Positions 26,121 to 32,535 of a stretch of 32,535 nucleotides of DNA are shown here, in pieces. The notes beneath the pieces are model-generated. The model was given only the letters and a program-made list of their open reading frames with translations. It searched no databases and was not told where the DNA came from. Position numbers and translations under genes: made by a program. Origin of the DNA: Bacillota bacterium (GTDB lineage Bacteria > Bacillota > Limnochordia > DTU080); assembly GCA_012840225.1 (NCBI GenBank), contig DULU01000055.1, positions 1-32,535 on the forward strand, written 5' to 3'. How positions within the stretch are numbered: position 1 is the first letter of the stretch; every line of letters begins with the position of its first letter.

Positions 26121-26979
26121 CTGCACTCGCCTCCCCGTTTATAGTTCCGGCAGCCTGGGTCTGGTAAAAAGGCTGCAGGCCTTGCTTTGCCAGGATGTCG
26201 GCGGCGTTTAGCCGGAAGATCATCTCTTTTTCTTTCCGGCTGAGCCGGGCCCCGATCACCTTGCCCACACAGCCTTCCATAGTGCTGTCGGTGGCAAATA
26301 GCACCCGCGAGGCGCCCAACTCGGCCACCGCCATCTCAATCTGCCCGTCTTCCAGATTGCTGCCGCTCACATCCACATAGAGATTCGGCGAGGCGTCTCT
26401 GAGGGCCCGCAGGCTCCATTCCAGGTCGCCGCCGCCGCCGATGTGGGCGTTGATCAGAATGGCGTCCGGAAAGCGTTCGCTGATCCTGGCCATGTCTGCC
26501 CCGTCCGAGGTCAGCGGTTGCTCAGCCAGGGTCTTGCCGGTGAGATGGGCGCAATGCTCCAGAACCGGGATGCGCCTCTCGGCTGCCAGCTTAATGATGG
26601 GCCAGACCGCCGGATCGTGTATCTTATATTGATTATACAACTTGATACCGATCATGCCGGCAGCCAAACAACGCTCCACCTCGGCGATAGCCTCGGTGTA
26701 ATAACCAGGAATAACAAAACATAACCCTCTGATCCGGCGAGGGTGCCGGCGCATGGCGGCGATGACACCGTCATTGTTGCGGCGGATCTCCTCCGGGGAG
26801 GCCATCCGGCCCCCGGCAATCGGTGCCGAACACCACAGTTCGGTAATCCCCAGCTTATCCGCCACCGCCACCAGCCTGTCGCTTTGCCGCAAACCCTCTT
26901 CGCCGGGGAGCACATGCGCATGCACATCTATCTTAGGTTCCAGCAATCCGGCTTTTACATCGATGCGGCCGTCTACCAT
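26110..26979 (-). CDS. Amidohydrolase-family TIM-barrel metallohydrolase
   Basis: The 289-residue cytoplasmic protein has a complete amidohydrolase_2-type site: His20-x-His22 in KIDVHAHVLP, Lys113 in GIKLYNQY, His142 in VLEHCAH, His179 in INAHIGGGGD and Asp231 in LFATDST. The family hydrolyses or decarboxylates small molecules, and the substrate is unknown. The ATG at 26979 is preceded by AGGGGG and a short spacer, and it heads the seven-gene - strand array. Its 3' end overlaps the degenerate amidohydrolase-like gene by 11 bases. Upstream lies an AT-richer 286-base gap with two TATGTCAA boxes that may regulate it. It is distinct from the amidohydrolase at 8012-8908. Confidence 0.83.
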   Translation of the reverse strand: MVDGRIDVKAGLLEPKIDVHAHVLPGEEGLRQSDRLVAVADKLGITELWCSAPIAGGRMASPEEIRRNNDGVIAAMRRHPRRIRGLCFVIPGYYTEAIAEVERCLAAGMIGIKLYNQYKIHDPAVWPIIKLAAERRIPVLEHCAHLTGKTLAEQPLTSDGADMARISERFPDAILINAHIGGGGDLEWSLRALRDASPNLYVDVSGSNLEDGQIEMAVAELGASRVLFATDSTMEGCVGKVIGARLSRKEKEMIFRLNAADILAKQGLQPFYQTQAAGTINGEASADAV

Positions 26980-27048
26980 ACCTGCGCCCCCTTTTAATGA
27001 ATTAAGTTATTAATTCGTTCCGGAGGTGAAAGAACCTACTATGTTTTA

Positions 27049-27073
27049 TTGACATATCCGGGATTTTGACATA
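27049..27073 (-). promoter_or_regulatory. Direct repeat TATGTCAA x2, possible regulatory site of the amidohydrolase operon
   Basis: TTGACATA on the + strand (TATGTCAA on the - strand) occurs at 27049-27056 and again at 27066-27073, 17 bases apart. The pair lies about 70-95 bases upstream of the first gene of the - strand array. Tandem boxes in that position fit an activator or repressor site, but no -10/-35 pair could be assigned. Confidence 0.3.
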
Positions 27074-27126
27074 AGCCGAAAACAGGAAACCCGGCGATGT
27101 GAGGTAGCGGCGCGGGTAAGCAAGGT

Positions 27127-27160
27127 GATGGGTGGTGGGCATTGATGAGTGGTGGGCATT
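27127..27160 (+). repeat. 17-bp tandem duplication in the intergenic gap
   Basis: GATGGGTGGTGGGCATT (27127-27143) is followed directly by the same sequence with one change (27144-27160). It lies in a 286-base gap (26980-27265) with no credible gene. Confidence 0.7.
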
Positions 27161-27168
27161 AAATGTGA

Positions 27169-27196
27169 CGTGCCATGCCCGGTGGGACATGGCACG
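27169..27196 (-). terminator. Strong hairpin after the solute-binding protein gene
   Basis: CGTGCCATG (27169-27177) pairs perfectly with 27188-27196, and three further C-G pairs form across a bulged A with a 3-base loop. It lies about 70 bases downstream of the solute-binding protein stop. No T-run follows on either strand, so termination efficiency is uncertain. Confidence 0.4.
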
Positions 27197-27265
27197 CCGC
27201 TGCCGTCCTTGGCAGAGATGAATATCCATAAATAATATTGACGCTTTGACTATTTACCGGCTATT

Positions 27266-28537
27266 TTATTTACCGAACATCATGGCGGTCAGCTCTTCAT
27301 AGGCTTTCGCCAGCACCACACCGGCGCCTATGCCGTCCTGGATGATCTGCCGGCTATACTCCCGAACCTTCAACGCCGCATCCGGATGCGGATAAACCGT
27401 ATCCACCATCATATATCCTCCGGTGAGATTGTCCATCATGGTCTTGCGGGCATTGCGCGGCACGACCTCCGGCGGTAGGAAGTAAGGCGAGTTGAAGAGG
27501 TCCCGCCTGGCCGGCACGGCGCTCAAGGCCGTGATGAGGAACTGCTCCTGCACCCAGCGGTCGGCAGCCAGTTGGGCAATAATGAGGGCCTCGTCATGAG
27601 TGGTGGTGGCCGACACCGCCACGCCGATCAAGCTGAGGCGGCCGCCGCGCTTCCCGGTGTTCGGGCAGATGGGGAAGGGATGATAATCCCATTCGAAGCT
27701 GTCTTTCACCGATCTTTGCGCCGAGCCGATCGACCAGGAACCCAGGTAATTCATGGCGATGATGCCGGCCTGCCATTCATTCCAGCCCTGGCCGGGGAAG
27801 GCCACCCGGTAATCATGCACCAGGCTGCGCAGGTAGTCATAGGCCTGGATGGTTCCCGGCGAGTTGATGGTCACCTCGGTGCCCATAAACTGCTTGTTCA
27901 TGAAGGAGCCGCCGTTGGCATAGACAAACGGCCCGACGAACTGCTCGCCCTGCCACCAGATGCCCGTGCCCCAGACATCCGGCCGGCCGTCGCCGTTGGT
28001 ATCTTTGGTCAGGGGCTTCGACATGTTCAGCAGGTCGTTCCAGGTCCAGTTCCAGTCGGGATAGTTCAAACCGGCCGCCGAAAGCATGGAGACATTGATG
28101 CCCATGTTCGACACTTCCACCGTGGCCGGGATGGCATACAACACCCCTTCATGTATAAAGGGCTCCAAGAGGTCACGAGGTACGGAATTCAGGATATCCT
28201 CATCCACCACCCGCAGGGGCTTCAGGGCGCCCGCTTCGAGAAGCTGCGGAAAAGAGGAAGTGGAATGCACGGCCACCACATCGGGGAACGAGCCGGCTGC
28301 CAGCATGGTCAACTGTCTGTCCAGCCCGCCTTGAGGCATAAACTCCAGCTGTATATCAGGCAGTTTCGCCTTGGTCGCTTCTTCCATAATTCTGGTAAAG
28401 TTAATATACCGGTCGGAGGCATACCACGCCGCATAACTCATCTGTTTTGCCGAGGCTGCCGCCGCCAAGCACAACATGGATAAAACCAAGCACAGCATGG
28501 GGATGATGATCCTATAAGAATGCCTTTTCATTTTCAT
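27266..28537 (-). CDS. Extracellular solute-binding protein, family 1 (sugar ABC importer type)
   Basis: The 423-residue exported protein has a signal peptide (basic N-terminus, hydrophobic 9-28, likely cleavage AAASA|KQ after residue 30). The binding-protein fold follows, with the family-1 features AAGSFPDVVAVHS, LLEAGALKPL, NGDGRPDVWGTGIWW and IAMNYLGSW. These proteins capture oligosaccharides or glycerol-type sugars for an ABC importer. No lipobox is present, which is uncommon for Gram-positive binding proteins, where lipid anchoring is usual. No permease or ATPase gene is adjacent, so it is an orphan component in this window. A strong ribosome site (GAGGAGG) and a near-consensus promoter precede it. 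Its neighbours upstream are the remnants of a carbohydrate locus, which supports a sugar role. Confidence 0.9.
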   Translation of the reverse strand: MKMKRHSYRIIIPMLCLVLSMLCLAAAASAKQMSYAAWYASDRYINFTRIMEEATKAKLPDIQLEFMPQGGLDRQLTMLAAGSFPDVVAVHSTSSFPQLLEAGALKPLRVVDEDILNSVPRDLLEPFIHEGVLYAIPATVEVSNMGINVSMLSAAGLNYPDWNWTWNDLLNMSKPLTKDTNGDGRPDVWGTGIWWQGEQFVGPFVYANGGSFMNKQFMGTEVTINSPGTIQAYDYLRSLVHDYRVAFPGQGWNEWQAGIIAMNYLGSWSIGSAQRSVKDSFEWDYHPFPICPNTGKRGGRLSLIGVAVSATTTHDEALIIAQLAADRWVQEQFLITALSAVPARRDLFNSPYFLPPEVVPRNARKTMMDNLTGGYMMVDTVYPHPDAALKVREYSRQIIQDGIGAGVVLAKAYEELTAMMFGK

Positions 28538-28638
28538 ATTGCAACCTCCTCTGTCGTTCGGCTTTTTGCTTTACCGGTTCTGGCCAAAATGAAAAAACCG
28601 CCTCACCTCCCAGTGAACCCGTGAGTATTTACCCTGGA

Positions 28639-28657
28639 TATGTTACAATGTTTCATA
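28639..28657. promoter_or_regulatory. Imperfect inverted repeat in the leader of the solute-binding protein gene
   Basis: TATGTTACAATGTTTCATA reads as an inverted repeat (TATG...CATA and ACA-A-TGT in the centre) with two mismatched pairs. It lies 30-45 bases downstream of the predicted transcription start, where a repressor could block transcription. The proposal is tentative. Confidence 0.3.
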
Positions 28658-28692
28658 CTGCACGGTATATAATTATCCTTTGTTACAGCAAA

Positions 28693-28721
28693 ATTGTACT
28701 AATTAAATCAGAAGAAGTCAA
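28693..28721 (-). promoter_or_regulatory. Sigma-A-type promoter of the solute-binding protein gene
   Basis: On the - strand, TTGACT (28721-28716) and TACAAT (28698-28693) are separated by exactly 17 bases, in an AT-rich tract. Predicted transcription starts near 28686, giving a leader of about 150 bases. Confidence 0.7.
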
Positions 28722-28789
28722 CAAGAAGTCGTATAGTTCGCTGTTAAAACATATGAGGGTTAAAAATGATAGCGAATGGCGTTATCTAG

Positions 28790-29122
28790 TTATGGTATGA
28801 GAAACGCTCCTCTTTTCGTATCGATGAGGAAGCGACAATTGTAGCCATATTTGTCCACGGCATTTTTATATTCATCTAGATATGGCGAATAGGTATCCAC
28901 ATAAATGTTCCCGTCGGGGCGAAATTCCATCAAAACAAACCAGCCGTCGCCACCGTTGGGTTCGCCTTGAAAATCGACCAGTAATTCATACACCTTATTC
29001 CCGGCATCACCATGACCTATGCGCCTGGGAATCACTGGTGAATAACGGTGTCCGCTCAGCACCATGAAGAAGTTGGAGTGGTTTTTAACCAATTTCCACC
29101 ACATATTGATCCCTTCCACCAA
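28790..29122 (-). pseudogene. Detached C-terminal copy of the metallophosphoesterase gene
   Basis: This 110-codon open frame matches the C-terminal 110 codons of the metallophosphoesterase at 30855-32535 (segment 30855-31187), with the same length and no gaps. By eye, 95 of 110 residues are identical. It keeps LSGHRYSP, one of the metal-site motifs, but lacks the rest of the catalytic domain. Similarity ends abruptly near 29122, just before a TTG that could only be an accidental start, and no ribosome site was seen. The frame has no internal stops, so it is either a recent duplicate or a remnant of a second full gene. It is unlikely to be active. Confidence 0.8.
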
Positions 29123-29164
29123 TGTAACCTCATCATGGCCATTTCCTTTCTCTTTACCGTAAAT

Positions 29165-30181
29165 TTATTGTGCCGTTACTTGATCAACCAGCATCTTAAC
29201 CATCATGGCCACATTCTCTATGTCTGCATCGGCAGGCACAGCGTGAGCCGGAGCTACAATATAGCCACCGTCGCGAGCCATGGCTATCAACCGGGTTATC
29301 TCGGCCTGAACCTCATCTATTGTACCGAAGGGCAACAAGCGCTGCGTACTCACGCCACCCCAGAAAGACAGCCGGCCCGAATAGAAGCGTTTGACGGCAC
29401 ATATATCCATCACCTCAGGCTGAAAAGGATTAAAGCAGTCCACCCCTATCTCTATCAGGTCAGGAAAAAGTTCGCTAACCGCTCCGCAGGAATGGATGAA
29501 TACTTTCTTACCGTGCTTTTTAACCTTGGCATATTGCTGCGCCAGGCGCGGCTTGAAGTATTTACGCCAAAGAGGTGCTCCCATTATCACCCCGGTTTGT
29601 GTACCGTAATCATCTCCAAAGTACACGGCATCAACTTCAGGAAAACGAGAGAGACCTACATCGATTACCGCAAGGTTAAATGCCAAAATGCAGTCTAACA
29701 ATGCTTCCACAAAGTCCGGATCGCTCACCATATCTTCCAAAAGCGACGACAACCCGCGCAAGGACCAGGCTCGTTCATATAAGCTAAAATCCAGAGCCAT
29801 GATTTGGAATTTGTCCGGATGTTTGACCAAATTATCGGCCAGTACATCGAAACGGTCCGGAGCTTCGGGATCCGGCCAGATAAAGTCGGTCAGCGTTTCC
29901 CTGGTAATGATAGGTTTAGGAATACCGATGTCGATATCGATGCGGCGATCATATTCCACGCCGAACTCATCCACATAAAAACCGTCAGGATGGCGTTTGC
30001 CCCACTCTACTTTTATTACCGGTGATACCACAATGTCACCCATCCAACCCTCTGGGGGAACTATCTCACCGAGACGCTCTCTTGCTTTGGCACGGGCAAG
30101 CACCGTGAAATCGACCGCATATGGTGCCCGTGGTATGCGCTGATGATCCAACGCCGCATGTACCAGTTCTTTACTTGTCAA
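29165..30181 (-). CDS. Uroporphyrinogen decarboxylase-family protein (methyltransferase-like)
   Basis: The 338-residue TIM-barrel protein belongs to the URO-D superfamily, in the branch of corrinoid-linked methyltransferases and proteins of unknown role rather than HemE. Typical segments are YFGDDYGTQTG (187-197), MGAPLWRKYFKPR (200-212), VFIHSCGAV (227-235), IGVDCFNPFQP (245-255) and SFWGGVSTQRLLPFGT. His230-x-Cys232 could serve as zinc ligands, as in methyltransferases. No corrinoid protein gene is near. TTG 30181 is preceded by GGAGGAG at 6 bases, and overlaps the end of the glycoside hydrolase fragment by 11 bases, so it was once co-translated with it. It is the only intact gene in a block of remnants. 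The stretch reads less GC-rich than the left half of the window. Confidence 0.85.
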   Translation of the reverse strand: MTSKELVHAALDHQRIPRAPYAVDFTVLARAKARERLGEIVPPEGWMGDIVVSPVIKVEWGKRHPDGFYVDEFGVEYDRRIDIDIGIPKPIITRETLTDFIWPDPEAPDRFDVLADNLVKHPDKFQIMALDFSLYERAWSLRGLSSLLEDMVSDPDFVEALLDCILAFNLAVIDVGLSRFPEVDAVYFGDDYGTQTGVIMGAPLWRKYFKPRLAQQYAKVKKHGKKVFIHSCGAVSELFPDLIEIGVDCFNPFQPEVMDICAVKRFYSGRLSFWGGVSTQRLLPFGTIDEVQAEITRLIAMARDGGYIVAPAHAVPADADIENVAMMVKMLVDQVTAQ

Positions 30182-30533
30182 TAACTGCTCCTCCGTCGGT
30201 TGGTTTTATTGATCCATCAGGATTAATGCTAATGCGCAGGATAGCCGGGCGTTCTCTGAATGGCGCCTTCAGGTCGTTACCGAAAAATGTCGACCACCAT
30301 TGCCCATGAACATCTTTGAAGAACATGTTATGCCCTCCATGCGGTATAGCAATATACCTGTGGCCATATGGTCCATAAATGTTGTCTGCTGCGGCCACAA
30401 AGCAATCATAACGGCGGTGGCCATCGGGTTCTAATACCCAGTCGGCAGCGGACAATATATACCCACCGTTTATTTTGGTGATAAAAGCACCCTCAAACCC
30501 CACCTGATGGTGATTGGTCGGCACCAGCAATCG
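30171..30533 (-). pseudogene. 3' fragment of a glycoside hydrolase (GH43-like)
   Basis: About 120 codons remain, with GFEGAFITKINGGYILSAAD, GHNMFFKDVHGQWWSTFFG and APFRERPAILRISINPDG. Such segments are typical of the C-terminal part of five-bladed beta-propeller glycosidases of the GH43 type, which are usually around 300 residues or more. The N-terminal two thirds, with the catalytic acids, is missing. The frame joins directly to a LacI-type fragment at about 30533, a deletion junction. The stop codon (30171-30173) lies inside the start of the downstream URO-D-family gene. Confidence 0.72.
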
Positions 30534-30703
30534 TCATATTGCCGCCGAGCAGGAGATCGAAATGATTCATTTTCGCCAGGTCTTCTACGCCTTTAACTAT
30601 GTCGGGGAAAAAGGGGTTGGTTATATCCGATACCAGCAGCCCAATAACCGTCGAGCGGCCTCAGCCGGGCGACATTCTTGATGGTGGCCATTTTGCGGGT
30701 CAC
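30534..30703 (-). pseudogene. Remnant of a LacI-family regulator with two deletions
   Basis: GTG 30703 follows AGGGGGA and opens with MTRKMATIKNVARL, the usual start of a LacI helix-turn-helix. The rest of the DNA-binding domain is missing. After a change of frame, the segment STVIGLLVSDITNPFFPDIV and a following VKGVEDLAKM are plainly the beginning of the LacI effector-binding domain. It then stops at LLLGGN and runs into the glycoside hydrolase remnant. An internal deletion of about 45 codons with a frameshift, plus a large 3' deletion, leaves it non-functional. It is too broken to appear as one open frame, and I read it from the reverse-strand codons by eye. Confidence 0.75.
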
Positions 30704-30854
30704 AGATTACTTCCCCCTAAGTTGTAGCGCACTAATCGGCACTTAACCTCCTGGCACATACGCCATATTACATGCCGATTCCACAACTTCTAACGCCGCT
30801 CCTTCAAGACTGCCGCCCGGCTATATAGACTTCATTTCCCGGAAGAGTTCATTG

Positions 30855-32535
30855 TTACGGTACGATAAACGCCCCTCTCTCCGTATCGATGAGGAAGTGG
30901 CAATTGTAACCATATCTGTCCACGGTGCGTTTATATTCATCCAGATAGGGCGAATAGGTATCCACATATATATTTCCGTCCGGCCGGAACTCCATCAGCA
31001 CGAACCAGCCGTCGCCGCCATTGGGCTCGCTCTGAAAGTCGACCAGGAATTCATACACTTTATTTCCGGCATCACCGTGAGCGATACGCCTGGGAATAGT
31101 GGGCGAATAGCGATGACCGCTCAACACCATGAAGAAGTTTTCGTGGTTCTTAACCAACTTCCGCCACATGTCGACCCCTTCCACCATGGTGGTGTCCGGG
31201 TTGGAGCCCAGATTATATGAAGAGGCGCTGGCACCGGCAGCGGCGGGGTAGCCGTCTTTCGTGGTATAGGAGTGCGTGATGAGTATCACCTTGCGGGTGG
31301 GATGTTGCGCAATCACTTCATTGGCCCAGGCCACCACTTCCTCAGGCGGGCAGAACTCCAGGGAAACGACAAGGTATTCCGTGCCGCCGATCTCGAAAAG
31401 GTGGTAGCTGTTTTCCAGTCTGTTCTCTGCGAAGGTGCCCGCCAGGCCGGAGAAATCGCTTTTGCTGAAGTAGTTGTTCAGCAGGGTGAGCCCGCGGCGG
31501 CTCACATTGCCCCCACCGGTGGCCATATCGTGATTGCCGACGGCGAGGGCATATGGTATAAAGCCGTTCAGCAGCTTGAGGCTGGTTTGCGCCCTCTTCC
31601 ACTGATCGGGGGAATTGTCGTCGGTTATATCACCCATGTGCAGGAGGAGCTCGATGTTCCGCTCAGCGGCATTCTGAGCCACCCATTCCACCATGCGGGT
31701 GAAGATATGCGGATATCTCTCGGAAAAATACTGGGTGTCGGGGAAGACGGCAATGGTGTAAGGTTCTCCCGGCTGCCAGGAAGGGGGCGAGTAGTTTTGG
31801 AATATTTGCGATTCATTTGCCGTCACCAGGCCGATGTCTGGGAAAACTTCGATCTGGAAGACGACCTTCCATAAGCCTTCTTTTTCCGGCATGGGGATAT
31901 CAAAAGGCAACTGGTAACCGCCGGGCGGCAGATCGAGCTCAAGCTCGGTCGCCACAACGTCCGGGTAGAGTTTCTCTATGTAATCGCGGCTGGTTTTATC
32001 CCACACCAATTCCACCAGCATGGTCTCCATATTTATGGAGAGCCCCGGCAGGTGGTCGTCGGCATAGAGATTGATCGTGCCGTACACGGAACTGTCGGCG
32101 CGATTTAAATGCACAGCATCGAAAGCGGCTGTTAGATTACCTATGACGATATCCGACTCGATGCTGTAGAGCACCTCGCCGCCGGCGGACAAATACTCTG
32201 CCACCAGCTTCGAGGAGCCGAGCGGCAGTTCTTCTGTCGGCAGAGTGAGCCAGTTTGTTTCCTCTGCGGCGGTAAGCACGGCCAGTTCCTTTTCAGCAAG
32301 ACGGCTGTCCAACCTGATGCGGAAGCTGCCCTGGGGCTGTGCTCCCGGCACATCAAACTTGAGAAATATATTCTCGCTGCGCCCAAAGCGCACCATATGC
32401 AGGCAATCTTCAAAGAGGCCTTTGGCGCAGGTGCTCATCTGCATTCCCAGGGGGATATAATCGGATACGATGTCCAGGGAAGAGATGATGGAGGGGGAAT
32501 CCGTGGGGGCGGTGGCGGGGGCGGCGGGGGCGGCG
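30855..32535 (-). CDS. Secreted or surface metallophosphoesterase, 5' end outside the window
   Basis: The frame stays open to the right edge, so the start lies outside; at least 560 residues are visible. The first visible residues are an Ala/Pro/Thr-rich linker, usual after a signal peptide. A beta-sandwich region follows, then a calcineurin-like phosphoesterase domain with PDTQYF, LLHMGDITDDN, VGNHDMATG, LITHSYTT and LSGHRYSP. These supply the Asp, His and Asn ligands of a two-metal centre, so the enzyme looks active on phosphomonoesters or diesters. A C-terminal segment of about 85 residues follows the last motif. The last 110 codons are duplicated at 28790-29122. An in-frame ATG at 32444 is internal and not the start. 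Secretion is inferred from the linker only. Confidence 0.87.
   Translation of the reverse strand, partial: AAPAAPATAPTDSPSIISSLDIVSDYIPLGMQMSTCAKGLFEDCLHMVRFGRSENIFLKFDVPGAQPQGSFRIRLDSRLAEKELAVLTAAEETNWLTLPTEELPLGSSKLVAEYLSAGGEVLYSIESDIVIGNLTAAFDAVHLNRADSSVYGTINLYADDHLPGLSINMETMLVELVWDKTSRDYIEKLYPDVVATELELDLPPGGYQLPFDIPMPEKEGLWKVVFQIEVFPDIGLVTANESQIFQNYSPPSWQPGEPYTIAVFPDTQYFSERYPHIFTRMVEWVAQNAAERNIELLLHMGDITDDNSPDQWKRAQTSLKLLNGFIPYALAVGNHDMATGGGNVSRRGLTLLNNYFSKSDFSGLAGTFAENRLENSYHLFEIGGTEYLVVSLEFCPPEEVVAWANEVIAQHPTRKVILITHSYTTKDGYPAAAGASASSYNLGSNPDTTMVEGVDMWRKLVKNHENFFMVLSGHRYSPTIPRRIAHGDAGNKVYEFLVDFQSEPNGGDGWFVLMEFRPDGNIYVDTYSPYLDEYKRTVDRYGYNCHFLIDTERGAFIVP

Noticed and set aside
30171-30703. 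Possibility that the LacI and glycoside hydrolase pieces form one functional fusion gene
   Set aside because: The frame changes between the LacI start and its effector-domain segment, the effector-domain frame reaches a stop soon after the junction, and both families lack essential parts.
1-32535. Search for tRNA, rRNA, CRISPR arrays, transposases, integrases and attachment sites
   Set aside because: No cloverleaf-like gene, regular spaced repeat array, transposase motif or terminal inverted repeat was noticed by eye on either strand.

Overview
The window looks like a chromosomal stretch of a GC-rich, probably anaerobic member of the Bacillota (Clostridia, Limnochordia or Peptococcaceae-like). 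This is inferred from gene content: an addB-addA recombination pair, a BadF/HgdC-type activase cluster, a MenA-like prenyltransferase, Shine-Dalgarno-led genes with frequent TTG/GTG starts, lipoprotein and secreted solute-binding proteins, and nothing typical of an outer membrane. No rRNA, tRNA, CRISPR array, transposase or phage gene was recognised.

Left part (1-9710, all + strand). The window opens inside the 3' end of a probable secreted polysaccharide-degrading enzyme. Next come three genes (666-4029) forming a split acyl-CoA dehydratase/activase-like system: two paralogous HgdB/DUF2229-like subunits, each with three matching cysteines, and one BadF-type ATPase. A terminator at 4103-4128 closes it. 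A second + strand group holds a peptidoglycan-binding/LysM protein, a peroxiredoxin without resolving cysteine, an orphan membrane histidine kinase with a degenerate ATP-binding domain, a lipoprotein esterase, an amidohydrolase and a secreted coiled-coil protein with a C-terminal membrane anchor.

Middle (9735-14345). A - strand operon encodes an ABC exporter-like protein with an extra N-terminal domain and a zinc ribbon, followed by a DUF1854 protein. It has a clear terminator downstream. Its roughly 300-nt leader contains an intrinsic terminator before the start codon, so it is a candidate attenuator or riboswitch. The MenA-like gene diverges from it and overlaps addA tail to tail.

Right-middle (14295-26979, all - strand). 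Seven genes lie in one polar array, reading amidohydrolase, degenerate amidohydrolase-like protein, HAD phosphatase, EamA/DMT transporter, FecR-domain secreted protein, addB, addA. The first four overlap by a few bases. Several proteins, notably AddA, carry low-complexity insertions that look like expanded DNA micro-repeats.

Right end (27266-32535, - strand). A sugar-type solute-binding protein with a strong sigma-A-like promoter is followed by a decayed carbohydrate locus: a 3' copy of a metallophosphoesterase gene, an intact uroporphyrinogen-decarboxylase-family gene, a glycoside hydrolase 3' fragment, and a LacI regulator with internal deletions. The complete parent of the metallophosphoesterase copy runs off the right edge. 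This block resembles a sugar-utilisation island eroded by deletion and duplication.
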